Assembly (NCBI GenBank): GCA_900471925.1
Contig: UCGV01000034.1
Coordinates: 1 to 64,000, forward strand
From: Hyphomicrobiales bacterium
Lineage (GTDB): Bacteria; Pseudomonadota; Alphaproteobacteria; Rhizobiales; Rhizobiaceae
Reading direction: 5' to 3'
Length of the DNA: 64,000 bases
Below are positions 44,235-52,394 of this stretch, piece after piece. The notes under the pieces were generated by a model. It saw only the letters and a program-made list of their open reading frames with translations, was not told the origin of the DNA and made no database searches. The translations under genes and the position numbers were made by a program. Numbering within the stretch: the stretch's first letter is position 1; the number at the start of each line of letters is the position of its first letter.

Positions 44235-45296
44235 TCAATCTGCCGGTCGGCGGCCGTCCCAGGCCTCCTGCAAAAGCGCCCGGATCGAATCCCGGTCGAT
44301 CGGGCGCGGGTTCCAGTACGGATTTTCAACGGCGATCGAGGCGGCGCGGTCGAGATCGGCCTCGCTCAGCCCAAACTCTTTCAGTGACATTGGCGCGCCG
44401 ATCGACTTGGCGAAATCCCAAAGACCGCCACCGATCGAGCCTGCAAAGAGCTTTGCAGCGGGCGCAAGCTCCGCTTCTGCCGCCTTCGCATTGAATGCAG
44501 CCGTATGCGGCAGCATCACTGCATGGGTCTCGGCATGCGGCGTGTCGAAGGAGCCGCCGAGCGTGTGGCAGATCTTGTGGTGCAGCGCCATGCCGACCGC
44601 GCCGAGCACCGTGCCGCAGAGCCAGGCACCATAGAGCGCTTCATTTCGGGCATCGGCATTATCGGGTGCGGCAACGATTTTTGGCAGGCTGCTGGAAAAG
44701 GCGCGCAGCCCTTCGATGGCCATCAGGGTCGAAACCGGATTGCGATCACGCGCGTAAAGCCCCTCAAGCGCATGCGCCATCGCGTTGAGGCCGCTCGTCA
44801 CACTCATCGAAACCGGCAGCCCATGCGTCAGGGCCGGATCGTAGATGACGATCTCCGGCAGGATGCGCGCATCGCGCACAGTCGTTTTGCGGCCGCCTTC
44901 GGTCTGGCCGAGAATGGGCGTGACTTCCGATCCTGCATAGGTGGTCGGCACGACGATCTGCAGCAGGTCGGTGCGATAGGCGATCGCCTTGCCGAGGCCG
45001 GTCGTCGATCCTCCCCCAAGCGCGACCACGCAATCCGCCTTGGTATCGACCACGATCTTCATCGCGGCCTCGGTCACGTCGACGGGTGTGTGCATGACCG
45101 CACCGGCAAAGACCCCGCAGGCAAGCGGGCCGATATCACGCGCCAATGCCTCGGCATCCGCCCTTTGATGCGGCGTCGAAAGAACAAGCGCCCGCTTACA
45201 GCCGGCATTGGTGATGCATTCGGCCAGTTTGCTCTTGCTGCCTCGCCCGAAAATGATCTGCGCGGGACTGCCCGCGTATGAAAACGCGTCGATCAT
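44235..45296 (-). CDS. Maleylacetate reductase
   Basis: Iron-type alcohol dehydrogenase family enzyme, 353 aa, reducing maleylacetate to 3-oxoadipate with NAD(P)H. Cofactor motif VVALGGGSTTGLGKAIA; metal-site histidines lie in ALHHKICHTLGGSFDTPHAETH. It overlaps the start of its operon neighbour, the dioxygenase, in an ATGA. Directly follows the dioxygenase step of hydroxyquinol degradation. Confidence 0.93.
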   Translation of the reverse strand: MIDAFSYAGSPAQIIFGRGSKSKLAECITNAGCKRALVLSTPHQRADAEALARDIGPLACGVFAGAVMHTPVDVTEAAMKIVVDTKADCVVALGGGSTTGLGKAIAYRTDLLQIVVPTTYAGSEVTPILGQTEGGRKTTVRDARILPEIVIYDPALTHGLPVSMSVTSGLNAMAHALEGLYARDRNPVSTLMAIEGLRAFSSSLPKIVAAPDNADARNEALYGAWLCGTVLGAVGMALHHKICHTLGGSFDTPHAETHAVMLPHTAAFNAKAAEAELAPAAKLFAGSIGGGLWDFAKSIGAPMSLKEFGLSEADLDRAASIAVENPYWNPRPIDRDSIRALLQEAWDGRRPAD

Positions 45297-46165
45297 GCTC
45301 CCCTCCCCGGTCTCGCCCTGATCATGACGAATGTCAGGTTTACAGCCTTTGCGCCGCGCCCATCGACATCGGCAGGTTCGAAACGGGCGATCAGTTCGGG
45401 CCGCACACCGAACAGCGCATCCTCGTGCAGATGCGGATCGCCGGCGTCATAGACATGCGTCGTAATCGTCTCGAAGCCCTTTGCACGGATAACGAAATGC
45501 AGATTGGCCGGCCGGCGCAGCGGATAACCGGTCATCGAAAGCATTCGCCCGACCGGACCATCCGCCGGCACGCCGTAGCCGGCAGGCACGACGGAGCGAT
45601 AGGAAAAATGCCCCTGTGCATCCGTCCGGAACAGGCCGCGCAGATTATGCTCCGGCTGCAGATCGGGCTGCTGGTTCTCATAGAAACCCTCGGCATTGGC
45701 CTGCCAGGTTACGACCTCCGCACCCTCGATTGGCAGACCATCAAGATCCTCAACACGAACGGACACCACCAGCGGCTCGCCGACGCCATCAAGCGAGATC
45801 GACGAACCTGACCTGTGTTCAGGGGCATCGGCGCGGAAAAAGGGCCCGCGGATCGTGTTGGGCGTTGCCCCTCTCGGCCGGCGTGAATTGATCTCTTCGA
45901 CGAGAGCGGAGGCACCGATCAGGTCTGATAGCAAAACCCATTCCTGCCGGCGCTCATCGGAAGCATGGCCGACCTCCGTCAGGAGCGCGATCAGCTTGCG
46001 CCATTCGTCCTGGGTCGGTCGGAACTGTTTGATCAACTCATGGACATGGGTGACGGCGGCGACGAGCAGTTCGGAGAGCCGACTTTCTCCGCCGGCGGAA
46101 AAACGCTCGGCGAAAGCTTGCGACGACGTCGCCTCGCTGAATGTAAGCGGTGAAGACCCCGCCAT
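45293..46165 (-). CDS. Intradiol dioxygenase paralogue lacking one iron-ligand histidine
   Basis: 290-aa homologue of the hydroxyquinol dioxygenase at 36794-37678, sharing its length, N-terminal helical domain (FRPTQDEWRKLI) and catalytic domain. Iron ligands by alignment: Tyr162 (EGFYE), Tyr197 (GYGVP) and His223 remain, but the first histidine of the HxH pair is Asn221 (RPANLHF, codon AAT). The gene is first in the operon, with a good ribosome-binding site (GGGGAGGATCGGC), and is not interrupted. It may be a variant enzyme, a regulatory or non-catalytic subunit, or an inactive relic; cannot be decided here. Confidence 0.88.
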   Translation of the reverse strand: MAGSSPLTFSEATSSQAFAERFSAGGESRLSELLVAAVTHVHELIKQFRPTQDEWRKLIALLTEVGHASDERRQEWVLLSDLIGASALVEEINSRRPRGATPNTIRGPFFRADAPEHRSGSSISLDGVGEPLVVSVRVEDLDGLPIEGAEVVTWQANAEGFYENQQPDLQPEHNLRGLFRTDAQGHFSYRSVVPAGYGVPADGPVGRMLSMTGYPLRRPANLHFVIRAKGFETITTHVYDAGDPHLHEDALFGVRPELIARFEPADVDGRGAKAVNLTFVMIRARPGRGA

Positions 46166-46248
46166 GCCGATCCTCCCCGATCGAAGTGTGATTGAGGAGA
46201 TAGTAGCAGGCCGAAACGGATCGATTGATGATTTTGCTCCGCTACAAT

Positions 46249-46263
46249 ATAACGAATTGTTAT
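46249..46263. promoter_or_regulatory. Candidate LysR-box overlapping the regulator start codon
   Basis: ATAACGAATTGTTAT has palindromic arms ATAAC/GTTAT and contains a T-N11-A LysR motif. It includes the first two bases of the LysR ATG. It lies between divergent genes, so may serve autoregulation. Confidence 0.45.
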
Positions 46264-47212
46264 GAAGATTGACGAGCGTCACCTCATTCAGCTTGCCGCC
46301 GTGGTAAAGACTGGCGGTGTTACGGAAGGCGCGGCCTTGCTCGGCCTTGCACAGCCCGCCGTCTCGCGCACCTTGTCCATGCTGGAAAAGCGCATGGGGG
46401 AGCCGCTTTTCGTGAAAGGCCGCCGTCCACTACAGCCAACGGCCTTCGGCCTGGCGCTCGCCGAGCACGGTTTCGTCATGCTTGCCGCCTCACGCAAGGC
46501 ATCCGATCTCGTCGAGAGCTTCAGGGTCGGCAAAAGCGGCGTGGTGCGCGTCGGCGGCACACCCTTCTTCATGGATGGGCTGATCGCGGGGCTTTGTGCC
46601 GAGTTTCAAGCCAGTCACCCGGATGTGCGCATCGACCAGAGCTACGGCTATTTCCCAGATCTGCGCGCGGCGCTCAAAGCCGACCAGATCGATCTCGCCA
46701 TCTGCCCGATCGATATTCTCGATGAGGGTTCCGGGCTTGAATTCCAGCAGATCCTGCCTGGCCGCAATGTCATCGCTTGCCGGGTCACCCATCCGCTGCT
46801 GATGAAGCGCCGGCCGCAGCCGAGCCATCTTCTCGATTTCCCCTGGGTCGCCCCGCCACCCGGCAGTCCGCTTCTCGCCGACTTGCGTGCGCTTCTGCTG
46901 TCGTTCGGCGCCACCGAGATCAAGATCCGCTATTCCGGCGGCTCGCTGATGGCCGTCATCAACTACCTGAAATCGGCCGATGCACTGACGGTCATGCCGC
47001 ACAGCGTCGTCTTTGCCCAGCGCAAGGAAAAGACCATCACCGCACTGCCGATCACCATTCCCCATCCGGAACGCGCGCTGGCAATTCTCAAACGCACCGA
47101 CGCCCCCCGTTCGCCCGCCGTAGAACACTTCGCAACCTTCATCCGCTCCGGTTTCGAGAGCCTGCGCCATCTGATCAAGCGGCACGAGGAGGCCGTGGTC
47201 TGGGGACTTTAG
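46262..47212 (+). CDS. LysR family regulator of the hydroxyquinol operon
   Basis: 316-aa LysR-type activator. N-terminal HTH with GLAQPAVSRTLSMLEKRMG and a periplasmic-binding-like effector domain. Divergent from the nine-gene aromatic operon, with only 96 bp between starts; it presumably responds to the phenolic substrate or to hydroxyquinol/muconate-like intermediates. Confidence 0.93.
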   Translation: MKIDERHLIQLAAVVKTGGVTEGAALLGLAQPAVSRTLSMLEKRMGEPLFVKGRRPLQPTAFGLALAEHGFVMLAASRKASDLVESFRVGKSGVVRVGGTPFFMDGLIAGLCAEFQASHPDVRIDQSYGYFPDLRAALKADQIDLAICPIDILDEGSGLEFQQILPGRNVIACRVTHPLLMKRRPQPSHLLDFPWVAPPPGSPLLADLRALLLSFGATEIKIRYSGGSLMAVINYLKSADALTVMPHSVVFAQRKEKTITALPITIPHPERALAILKRTDAPRSPAVEHFATFIRSGFESLRHLIKRHEEAVVWGL

Positions 47213-47303
47213 CGCGCGCAGTATCGGGAATATGCACCGCTTCAAGCGCAATAGGGGCGCCGAAAGCAAGCCGCCGACCATTCCCGCGTGCGCACTCTTA
47301 CTT

Positions 47304-48383
47304 CTACGTCTTGCTGATGGGCCGGTTCGTGAAATGGGCATTGCCAAGGCCGGTACCGATCGTCAGCACCGCCCATTTCGAAACATCCTTCATGTGCGGC
47401 ATCTGAGACAGGCCTTGGACAACGGCATCGTTGTGCATCATGATGAACGTATCGTCGCCGCCGATCTGCGGGATCGCCTTCTTCAGTTCGACAGGAAGGT
47501 TGAAGTGATCGCTTTCCCAGTTCCCGCCAGGCAGATTTTGCCCACCGCGTACAATCGAACCATCGGCTTCAATAACGCCGGGACATCCGATCCCGATCAA
47601 TGGGGCAAGTTCAAGCTGCGCCTCTTTTGCCTCCTTGATAAGATCCTCGAGCATGGAGGAGAGTTTGGCGATCGCGGCGCTGCGGCTCGGCTCATCATCG
47701 GCATGGCGCCAAAGAATCGATTTTCGAACCTCGGTTTCATCGAGATTGCGGTTTTTCCCCTTGCCGAACGTGACGATCCCTGCCCGGACGTTGGTTCCCC
47801 CGATATCGACAGCCAGGATCGCCTCATGGCCGTTGAGCATCCAGTCCGGCATGAGATAGACGGCACCTATCAGACCGGCTTCATCCGGATGATGAGCGAT
47901 CGGTACCAGTTCGACGTTATGGCCCGCGGCCTTGAGCAGGATCTGAGTTCTGGCGATCGCCAGTTCGCCGGTTCCGCTTCGCCTGAACCCGCCGCCGACA
48001 GCGATCCTTTCGGTTTTCGACCAGACGCGGTCTTTCAGGAACTTTGCAATGACGTCGGCAAAGTCCTGGGCAAAGCTTTCAACGGCTCCCATCACGATGG
48101 CGCCGGCGGCAGCGTCGTCACCATAAAGGAAGGCGTCGATCTTCTTCTTGGAAAGCTCTTTCGTCGTCGTCCGCCCCAAGGGATCCTTATCATCGGTGCG
48201 CATCAGCTTGCGCAGTTCTTCAAGCTTGAGGGTGAATGTCCTTCGATTGGCATCATCCCCAAGGAAGCCCTTCTTGCCCCGTAATTTGCTGCTGTGTCCG
48301 TCGACGATAACAGCCGATAATTCCGCGGCTCCGTGGACCAAAGGAGCCGTCTGAGCCTGTTTTTGCGGTTTTGCTTTTGGCAT
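47304..48383 (-). CDS. ROK family protein with apparently circularly permuted domain order
   Basis: 359 aa. ROK motifs appear in swapped order: elements of a normal ROK C-terminal half come first (IAVGGG at 127-132, HHPDEAGLIGA at 164-174), then the N-terminal half (AVDIGGTNVRAG at 191-202, GIGCPGV at 264-270, GGQNLPGG, HND at 317-319, TIGTGLGN at 341-348). The chain ends right after the GTGLG phosphate motif. ATP-binding and the likely catalytic Asp318 are kept, so it could be a sugar kinase. A general-stress-type promoter lies 42 bp upstream. No usual N-terminal HTH is seen. Confidence 0.8.
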   Translation of the reverse strand: MPKAKPQKQAQTAPLVHGAAELSAVIVDGHSSKLRGKKGFLGDDANRRTFTLKLEELRKLMRTDDKDPLGRTTTKELSKKKIDAFLYGDDAAAGAIVMGAVESFAQDFADVIAKFLKDRVWSKTERIAVGGGFRRSGTGELAIARTQILLKAAGHNVELVPIAHHPDEAGLIGAVYLMPDWMLNGHEAILAVDIGGTNVRAGIVTFGKGKNRNLDETEVRKSILWRHADDEPSRSAAIAKLSSMLEDLIKEAKEAQLELAPLIGIGCPGVIEADGSIVRGGQNLPGGNWESDHFNLPVELKKAIPQIGGDDTFIMMHNDAVVQGLSQMPHMKDVSKWAVLTIGTGLGNAHFTNRPISKT

Positions 48384-48424
48384 CGATGCGCCTCGACGTC
48401 GGAACCCCCGGAAATCGCACAGGG

Positions 48425-48450
48425 AACGCAGCGTAGGTGACAGAGGTTCC
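48425..48450 (-). promoter_or_regulatory. Candidate EcfG/RpoE2-type stress promoter of the ROK gene
   Basis: On the minus strand: GGAAC (48446-48450), 17-bp spacer, CGTT (48425-48428). This matches the rhizobial general-stress sigma factor consensus. It is 41 bp from the ROK start. Confidence 0.65.
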
Positions 48451-48499
48451 ATCGCCATCTGAAGAATGCCATCGCGGGAGATGGCGTGACCACCGTTTC

Positions 48500-48524
48500 G
48501 GAACCTGTAGGACTCAAAAGGATT
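48500..48524 (+). promoter_or_regulatory. Candidate EcfG/RpoE2-type stress promoter of the stress-protein gene
   Basis: GGAAC (48500-48504), 16-bp spacer, GATT; equivalent to GGAAC-N18-TT. The -10 is weaker than in its neighbours. It lies 33 bp before the gene at 48558. Confidence 0.5.
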
Positions 48525-48557
48525 TCATTCATTGAGACTTGGATGGAGGAGAAGACG

Positions 48558-49169
48558 ATGACGCAAGGCAAAACAGAGGCGGACCAATCCCGCTTATTGT
48601 CCCTGACCTCGCTTTTCGATGATCGAGACACAGCAGTACGGGCCGTCGAGCGGCTGAAGGCCGCCGGTATTGCCCAGGCACAGATCGGTCTGATTGCAGA
48701 TCTCGGAGCGTCCCTGGATCAACCTCGGATGCAAGATGATCATAGGGGCAGGTTGGAGGATTTTCTGTTTCCGAGCGCCGATCAGGCCATGTACCGCGAA
48801 GGAATCCGACGTGGCGGTCATGTGCTGACAGTCTCCGGTCTTACGGCCGACCAGCATGACCTGGTGCGTGACATCCTCGACGTCGCGGGAACTGTGGACC
48901 TTGACGAGCGCATGAAGACCTGGCGCGCCGAGGGCTGGAGCAACACACAGGACTTTCTCGATGCGTTGCAGGAACCGCCGACGGTCATCGATGGCGATGT
49001 TGCCGCGTCGCTTATCGAGAAGGGCCACGGCGATGATGTCACCACCATCGTTACCGAAAGGCTCAAGTCGACGGAAGGGAGCAGCAAGAGCCAATCTCGC
49101 GTGCGCGTCTACACGGTCGAATATGCACTGAAGAGCCCCGGCGATGGTGCAGAATCTCCGCAGAAATAG
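48558..49169 (+). CDS. General-stress-like protein with YflT-type domain
   Basis: 203-aa protein, probably cytoplasmic. The part LTSLFDDRDTAVRAVERLKA ... QIGLIAD resembles the general stress protein 17M (YflT-like) domain, and GGHVLTVSGLTADQHDLVRDIL repeats the ferredoxin-like pattern. The ATG at 48558 follows GGAGGAGAAGACG; an ATG at 48543 and a longer frame are less likely. It is divergent from the ROK gene, and both have stress-type promoter matches. Biochemical function unknown. Confidence 0.7.
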   Translation: MTQGKTEADQSRLLSLTSLFDDRDTAVRAVERLKAAGIAQAQIGLIADLGASLDQPRMQDDHRGRLEDFLFPSADQAMYREGIRRGGHVLTVSGLTADQHDLVRDILDVAGTVDLDERMKTWRAEGWSNTQDFLDALQEPPTVIDGDVAASLIEKGHGDDVTTIVTERLKSTEGSSKSQSRVRVYTVEYALKSPGDGAESPQK

Positions 49170-49289
49170 GGCTGTCTCGCGAAATGCCGATCGAATCCGG
49201 TATCAGCGGGATTGACGAGTGCGCGGATCCCGATGATCACGTCTTGCAGCCGAGCGCTTGCGCCAACTCTTGGCGGCATAGGGCAAATC

Positions 49290-49793
49290 TCACCCTGCGC
49301 AGAGCTTCTTGAGCGTCTTCTCAAGACCTCTGCGGAGCGCATTGGAAATCTCCGGTTGGAGCGCCGCCACAACGTCGCCCAATTCCCCGCCTGTCTCGAC
49401 GATGTCGATCGAGCTCTCTCCCATCACGCAGGTCGCGAGATTGGCGCGCAACTGGACATGTGCCTTGGCCGAGAAGCCCCCCTGAAGAGGGGCGTCCTGC
49501 GAGGTCCTGCAGGCAAGCGTGCCAAGCGCATTTGCTGTCGCGATATCTCCGTCTATCCTGATATCAACCGTGTCGATCTTGATGAAGTCGAGCCGGTCGA
49601 CGCCGAGTTCAACCTTTACGCCCAGCATCTGCTGCTGGACTTTAAGCGGCCTGCAGGGCTGTGCCGCCGCAATCGCCCTTTCCAGACTATTCTGGGCAAA
49701 AGCCGCCGAATCAAATGCCGGCGTGGCGGCAGTGACAGCGGCCAACAACAGACATTTTAGTGGATGCCAAAAGTTCTGATCGGTCGCCCGCAT
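49290..49793 (-). CDS. Hypothetical exported protein
   Basis: 167 aa with a signal-peptide-like N-terminus (CLLLAAVTAATPAFDSAAFA, cleavage near FAQN). The rest contains a beta-rich part (VDIRIDGDIATANALG) and a C-terminal helical tail. Cysteines occur at positions consistent with a periplasmic disulfide. I do not recognise the family. The stop lies 120 bp beyond the convergent stress gene. Confidence 0.6.
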   Translation of the reverse strand: MRATDQNFWHPLKCLLLAAVTAATPAFDSAAFAQNSLERAIAAAQPCRPLKVQQQMLGVKVELGVDRLDFIKIDTVDIRIDGDIATANALGTLACRTSQDAPLQGGFSAKAHVQLRANLATCVMGESSIDIVETGGELGDVVAALQPEISNALRRGLEKTLKKLCAG

Positions 49794-49928
49794 ATGTGTC
49801 CTCCCACGCCACGTGCGCGTCTCATCCTACAGGGACGCTTGGCAAAAGAATGGCACGATCAAGCCGCCGGGAAAGGACCGCTACAGTTCGCGTCTTTTCC
49901 CTTGGATCCGACGGTCGAAACATTCCCA

Positions 49929-51248
49929 TCATTTCGCCGTCACGCGCCAGACAGTATTGCCCACATCGTCGGCAATCAGAAGTCCACCCTGTTTGTCCAC
50001 TCCGACACCGACGGGCCGGCCACGGGCTTGATCCTGGCTGTCGAGGAAGCCTGTGACGATGTCCTGCGGATCGCCCCTCGGTACGCCGTTTTCGAACGGG
50101 ACGAACACGACTTTATAACCGTTGAAGGCGTGGCGGTTCCAGCTGCCATGCTCGCCGACGAAGGCACCGCCCTGATAGGATCGCGGCAGATTGGCTGCGG
50201 TGTAGAATGTCATGCCGAGCGGGGCGACATGCGAACTCAGCGCATAGTCCGGCACGATCGCCTTCTCGACGAGGTCGGGCCGTTGCGGCATCACGCGCGG
50301 GTCGACATTCTTGCCGTAGTAGCTGTAGGGCCAGCCATAAAAGCCGCCTTCCTTCACTGAGGTCATATAGTCGGGTACGAGATTGGGACCGAGTTCGTCT
50401 CTCTCGTTGACGACGGTCCACAGCGCCTTTGTCTGCGGTTCGAAGCTCAGCCCGTTGGGGTTGCGCAAGCCGTCGGCGAAAATTCGGTGCCGACCGGTGG
50501 CGCGATCGACTTCCCAGATCGCTGCGCGGTTTTTTTCAGCCTCGATGCCGTTTTCGGTGATGTTGCTGTTGGAGCCGACACCGACATAGAGCAAGGATCC
50601 ATCCTCGTTTGCAACGAGGCTCTTCGTCCAGTGATGGTCGATTGGACCGCCGGGCAACTCGGTCAGCACCGTTCCCGGCTCGGTGATTTTAGTTTCCCCT
50701 TCATGGTAGGGATAGCGCACGATCGCATCGGTATTGGCGACGTAGAGATCGTTGCCGACCAAGACGACGCCGAAGGGTGAATTCAGATGGTCGAGGAAGA
50801 CCTCGTGCGTTTCCGCCACGCCATCGCCGTCGGTGTCCCTCAGGAGCGTGATGCGGTTGCTGCCTTCGCTGCCTCCCCCGCCGCCTGTCGCCAGCGACTG
50901 CACCCAGCCAACGATCAGGTCTTTCGGTCGCGTTACCGAGGCTCCCGGGGGAGCAACGGATTCGACGACAAGCACATCGCCGTTCGGCAGCGTGTAAACG
51001 GATCTGGGATGTTTCAGTCCCGTCATCATCGCCTGGATCTTCAGCCCGTCGGCAACCTTGGGCGTCTCGCCCTCCTTCCAGCCGACCACCTTTGCCACAT
51101 GCATCGGCGGCACAAGATATTGAGACTGTGGGGCGAGCTTGGGATTGTGGCCGATTTCGACCGGGTCTGGCTCCTTGCTGTCCGAGCAGGCCGCAAGGAC
51201 CAGGAGCACCGCGGCGGCCCGCATTGGACCATGTCCATTCGCTTTCAT
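49929..51248 (-). CDS. PQQ-dependent sugar dehydrogenase-like lipoprotein (sorbosone/glucose dehydrogenase type)
   Basis: 439-aa exported six-bladed beta-propeller. The lipobox LVLAACSDS indicates a lipoprotein cleaved before Cys. Blade motifs typical of soluble aldose/L-sorbosone dehydrogenases: LRDTDGDGVAE, LNSPFGVVLVGNDLYV, GLRNPNGLSFEP, GGFYGWPYSYYG, FVGEHGSWNRH. It probably oxidises a sugar or aldehyde in the periplasm with PQQ. The gene follows a DUF2231 protein gene by one base, so they form an operon; the ATG at 51248 has GGGGAGGGG before it. Confidence 0.85.
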   Translation of the reverse strand: MKANGHGPMRAAAVLLVLAACSDSKEPDPVEIGHNPKLAPQSQYLVPPMHVAKVVGWKEGETPKVADGLKIQAMMTGLKHPRSVYTLPNGDVLVVESVAPPGASVTRPKDLIVGWVQSLATGGGGGSEGSNRITLLRDTDGDGVAETHEVFLDHLNSPFGVVLVGNDLYVANTDAIVRYPYHEGETKITEPGTVLTELPGGPIDHHWTKSLVANEDGSLLYVGVGSNSNITENGIEAEKNRAAIWEVDRATGRHRIFADGLRNPNGLSFEPQTKALWTVVNERDELGPNLVPDYMTSVKEGGFYGWPYSYYGKNVDPRVMPQRPDLVEKAIVPDYALSSHVAPLGMTFYTAANLPRSYQGGAFVGEHGSWNRHAFNGYKVVFVPFENGVPRGDPQDIVTGFLDSQDQARGRPVGVGVDKQGGLLIADDVGNTVWRVTAK

Positions 51249-51249
51249 C

Positions 51250-51693
51250 TCAGACCCCTCCCCGGACCAGGCGGTTGACCCGCGCCCCAAGGATGGAGGC
51301 GATGAGCATCAGCAGGAATGTCGCCGCAGACAGGAAGAGGCCCTGCGGCATCACCGATGTCCAGGCGTCACGACTGTGGATGAAGGAATTGAGGATGGCG
51401 AGCGCAAGAACCGCAAGCGTGCAGAGCACATAGAGCCAGCCGACGATGCGACCGAGCGCAAGCTGACCACGCAGAGCATCGACCAACCCGGCCAGAAGCG
51501 CAAGCGCCCCCATGACGGCGCCGGCGAAAAGCAGCCAGGCTGAAAAATTGGTCCACATCATCTGCATGGATTGCGAATAGACGATGTCGGTGATCAGCGC
51601 GCCCGTGAAGCAGGCAGCCGCAAAATGCAGAGGAAGAGTGCGCAGGCATGATTTTGAAGGGCGGATGACGATGGGCGGAGAGACATAGGTCAT
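51250..51693 (-). CDS. DUF2231-family membrane protein
   Basis: 147-aa integral membrane protein with four hydrophobic segments (FAAACFTGALITDIVY, FSAWLLFAGAVMGALALLAG, VLCTLAVLALAILN, FLSAATFLLMLIASILG). Such proteins often accompany PQQ or haem oxidoreductases. The single-base spacing to the sugar dehydrogenase gene suggests a membrane partner or anchor. A stress-type promoter match lies about 40 bp upstream. Confidence 0.8.
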   Translation of the reverse strand: MTYVSPPIVIRPSKSCLRTLPLHFAAACFTGALITDIVYSQSMQMMWTNFSAWLLFAGAVMGALALLAGLVDALRGQLALGRIVGWLYVLCTLAVLALAILNSFIHSRDAWTSVMPQGLFLSAATFLLMLIASILGARVNRLVRGGV

Positions 51694-51733
51694 GAGGCGG
51701 GCTCCGAAGCCAGAGTATCGAAGACCTCAGCAA

Positions 51734-51758
51734 AACACCTTTCGACCCCTATTGTTCC
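51734..51758 (-). promoter_or_regulatory. Candidate EcfG/RpoE2-type stress promoter of the DUF2231 operon
   Basis: On the minus strand: GGAAC (51754-51758), 16-bp spacer, TGTT. It is 40 bp upstream of the membrane protein start. Confidence 0.5.
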
Positions 51759-51986
51759 CGTCGCACAGTCCAGAGCAAACCCGCAGAGACTGCACGGCAC
51801 ACACGTCCAATCCCGGAAGGACCCGCATCACTGGGGCCTTGCGACAGGTCATGCATGCCGCACGCCTCCGCGGCACTTGATGTATCGCAACCGAACAGGC
51901 CTGCCTTGACTGCGATGTCGCTCCACGCCATCGGAATAGAACTTGCATATTTACTAATTTAGCAAAGTCATCTGGAGCAAAGTGCC

Positions 51987-52310
51987 ATGAGCTCATACGC
52001 TTCGTATCGATTCCGCGCAGTGCGACTGCTGATGAATGGTCCAAAAAACTACAGGATCGTCCGATCTGTTTCTGATGCTGCCGAAGTGCTGGTTGCCGAT
52101 TGGCCGTCCGATGATGGTGAAGAATATCTAGGCGCTCTGGTCGCATGCCTGGACGCCCTTCGGGAAACACTCCCGGCAATCGCTGTCAGGGAAGCGCTCA
52201 TCCGCGCAGCTGATGAGGTGCGTATTCCTCATATGTCCTTGGTTGACACGTTGAACACAGACCTGATTGCCGCGGACAGTTCAAAGCAATCCATGGCGAT
52301 ATTCCTGTGA
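51987..52310 (+). CDS. DUF982 domain-containing protein
   Basis: 107 aa, typical of a family largely confined to Rhizobiales and often found on plasmids. The pattern RIVRSVSDAAEVLVADWP ... ALVACLDALRETLPAIAVREA fits the domain well. No signal peptide. Function unknown. Confidence 0.8.
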   Translation: MSSYASYRFRAVRLLMNGPKNYRIVRSVSDAAEVLVADWPSDDGEEYLGALVACLDALRETLPAIAVREALIRAADEVRIPHMSLVDTLNTDLIAADSSKQSMAIFL

Positions 52311-52394
52311 TCGGATGCTCGGCGGCGTGATGGCGTCACTGAAAAGATGGTTCGAAATCGATCTATAGGCCGGTGAAGATGCAACGTCGTTCGC

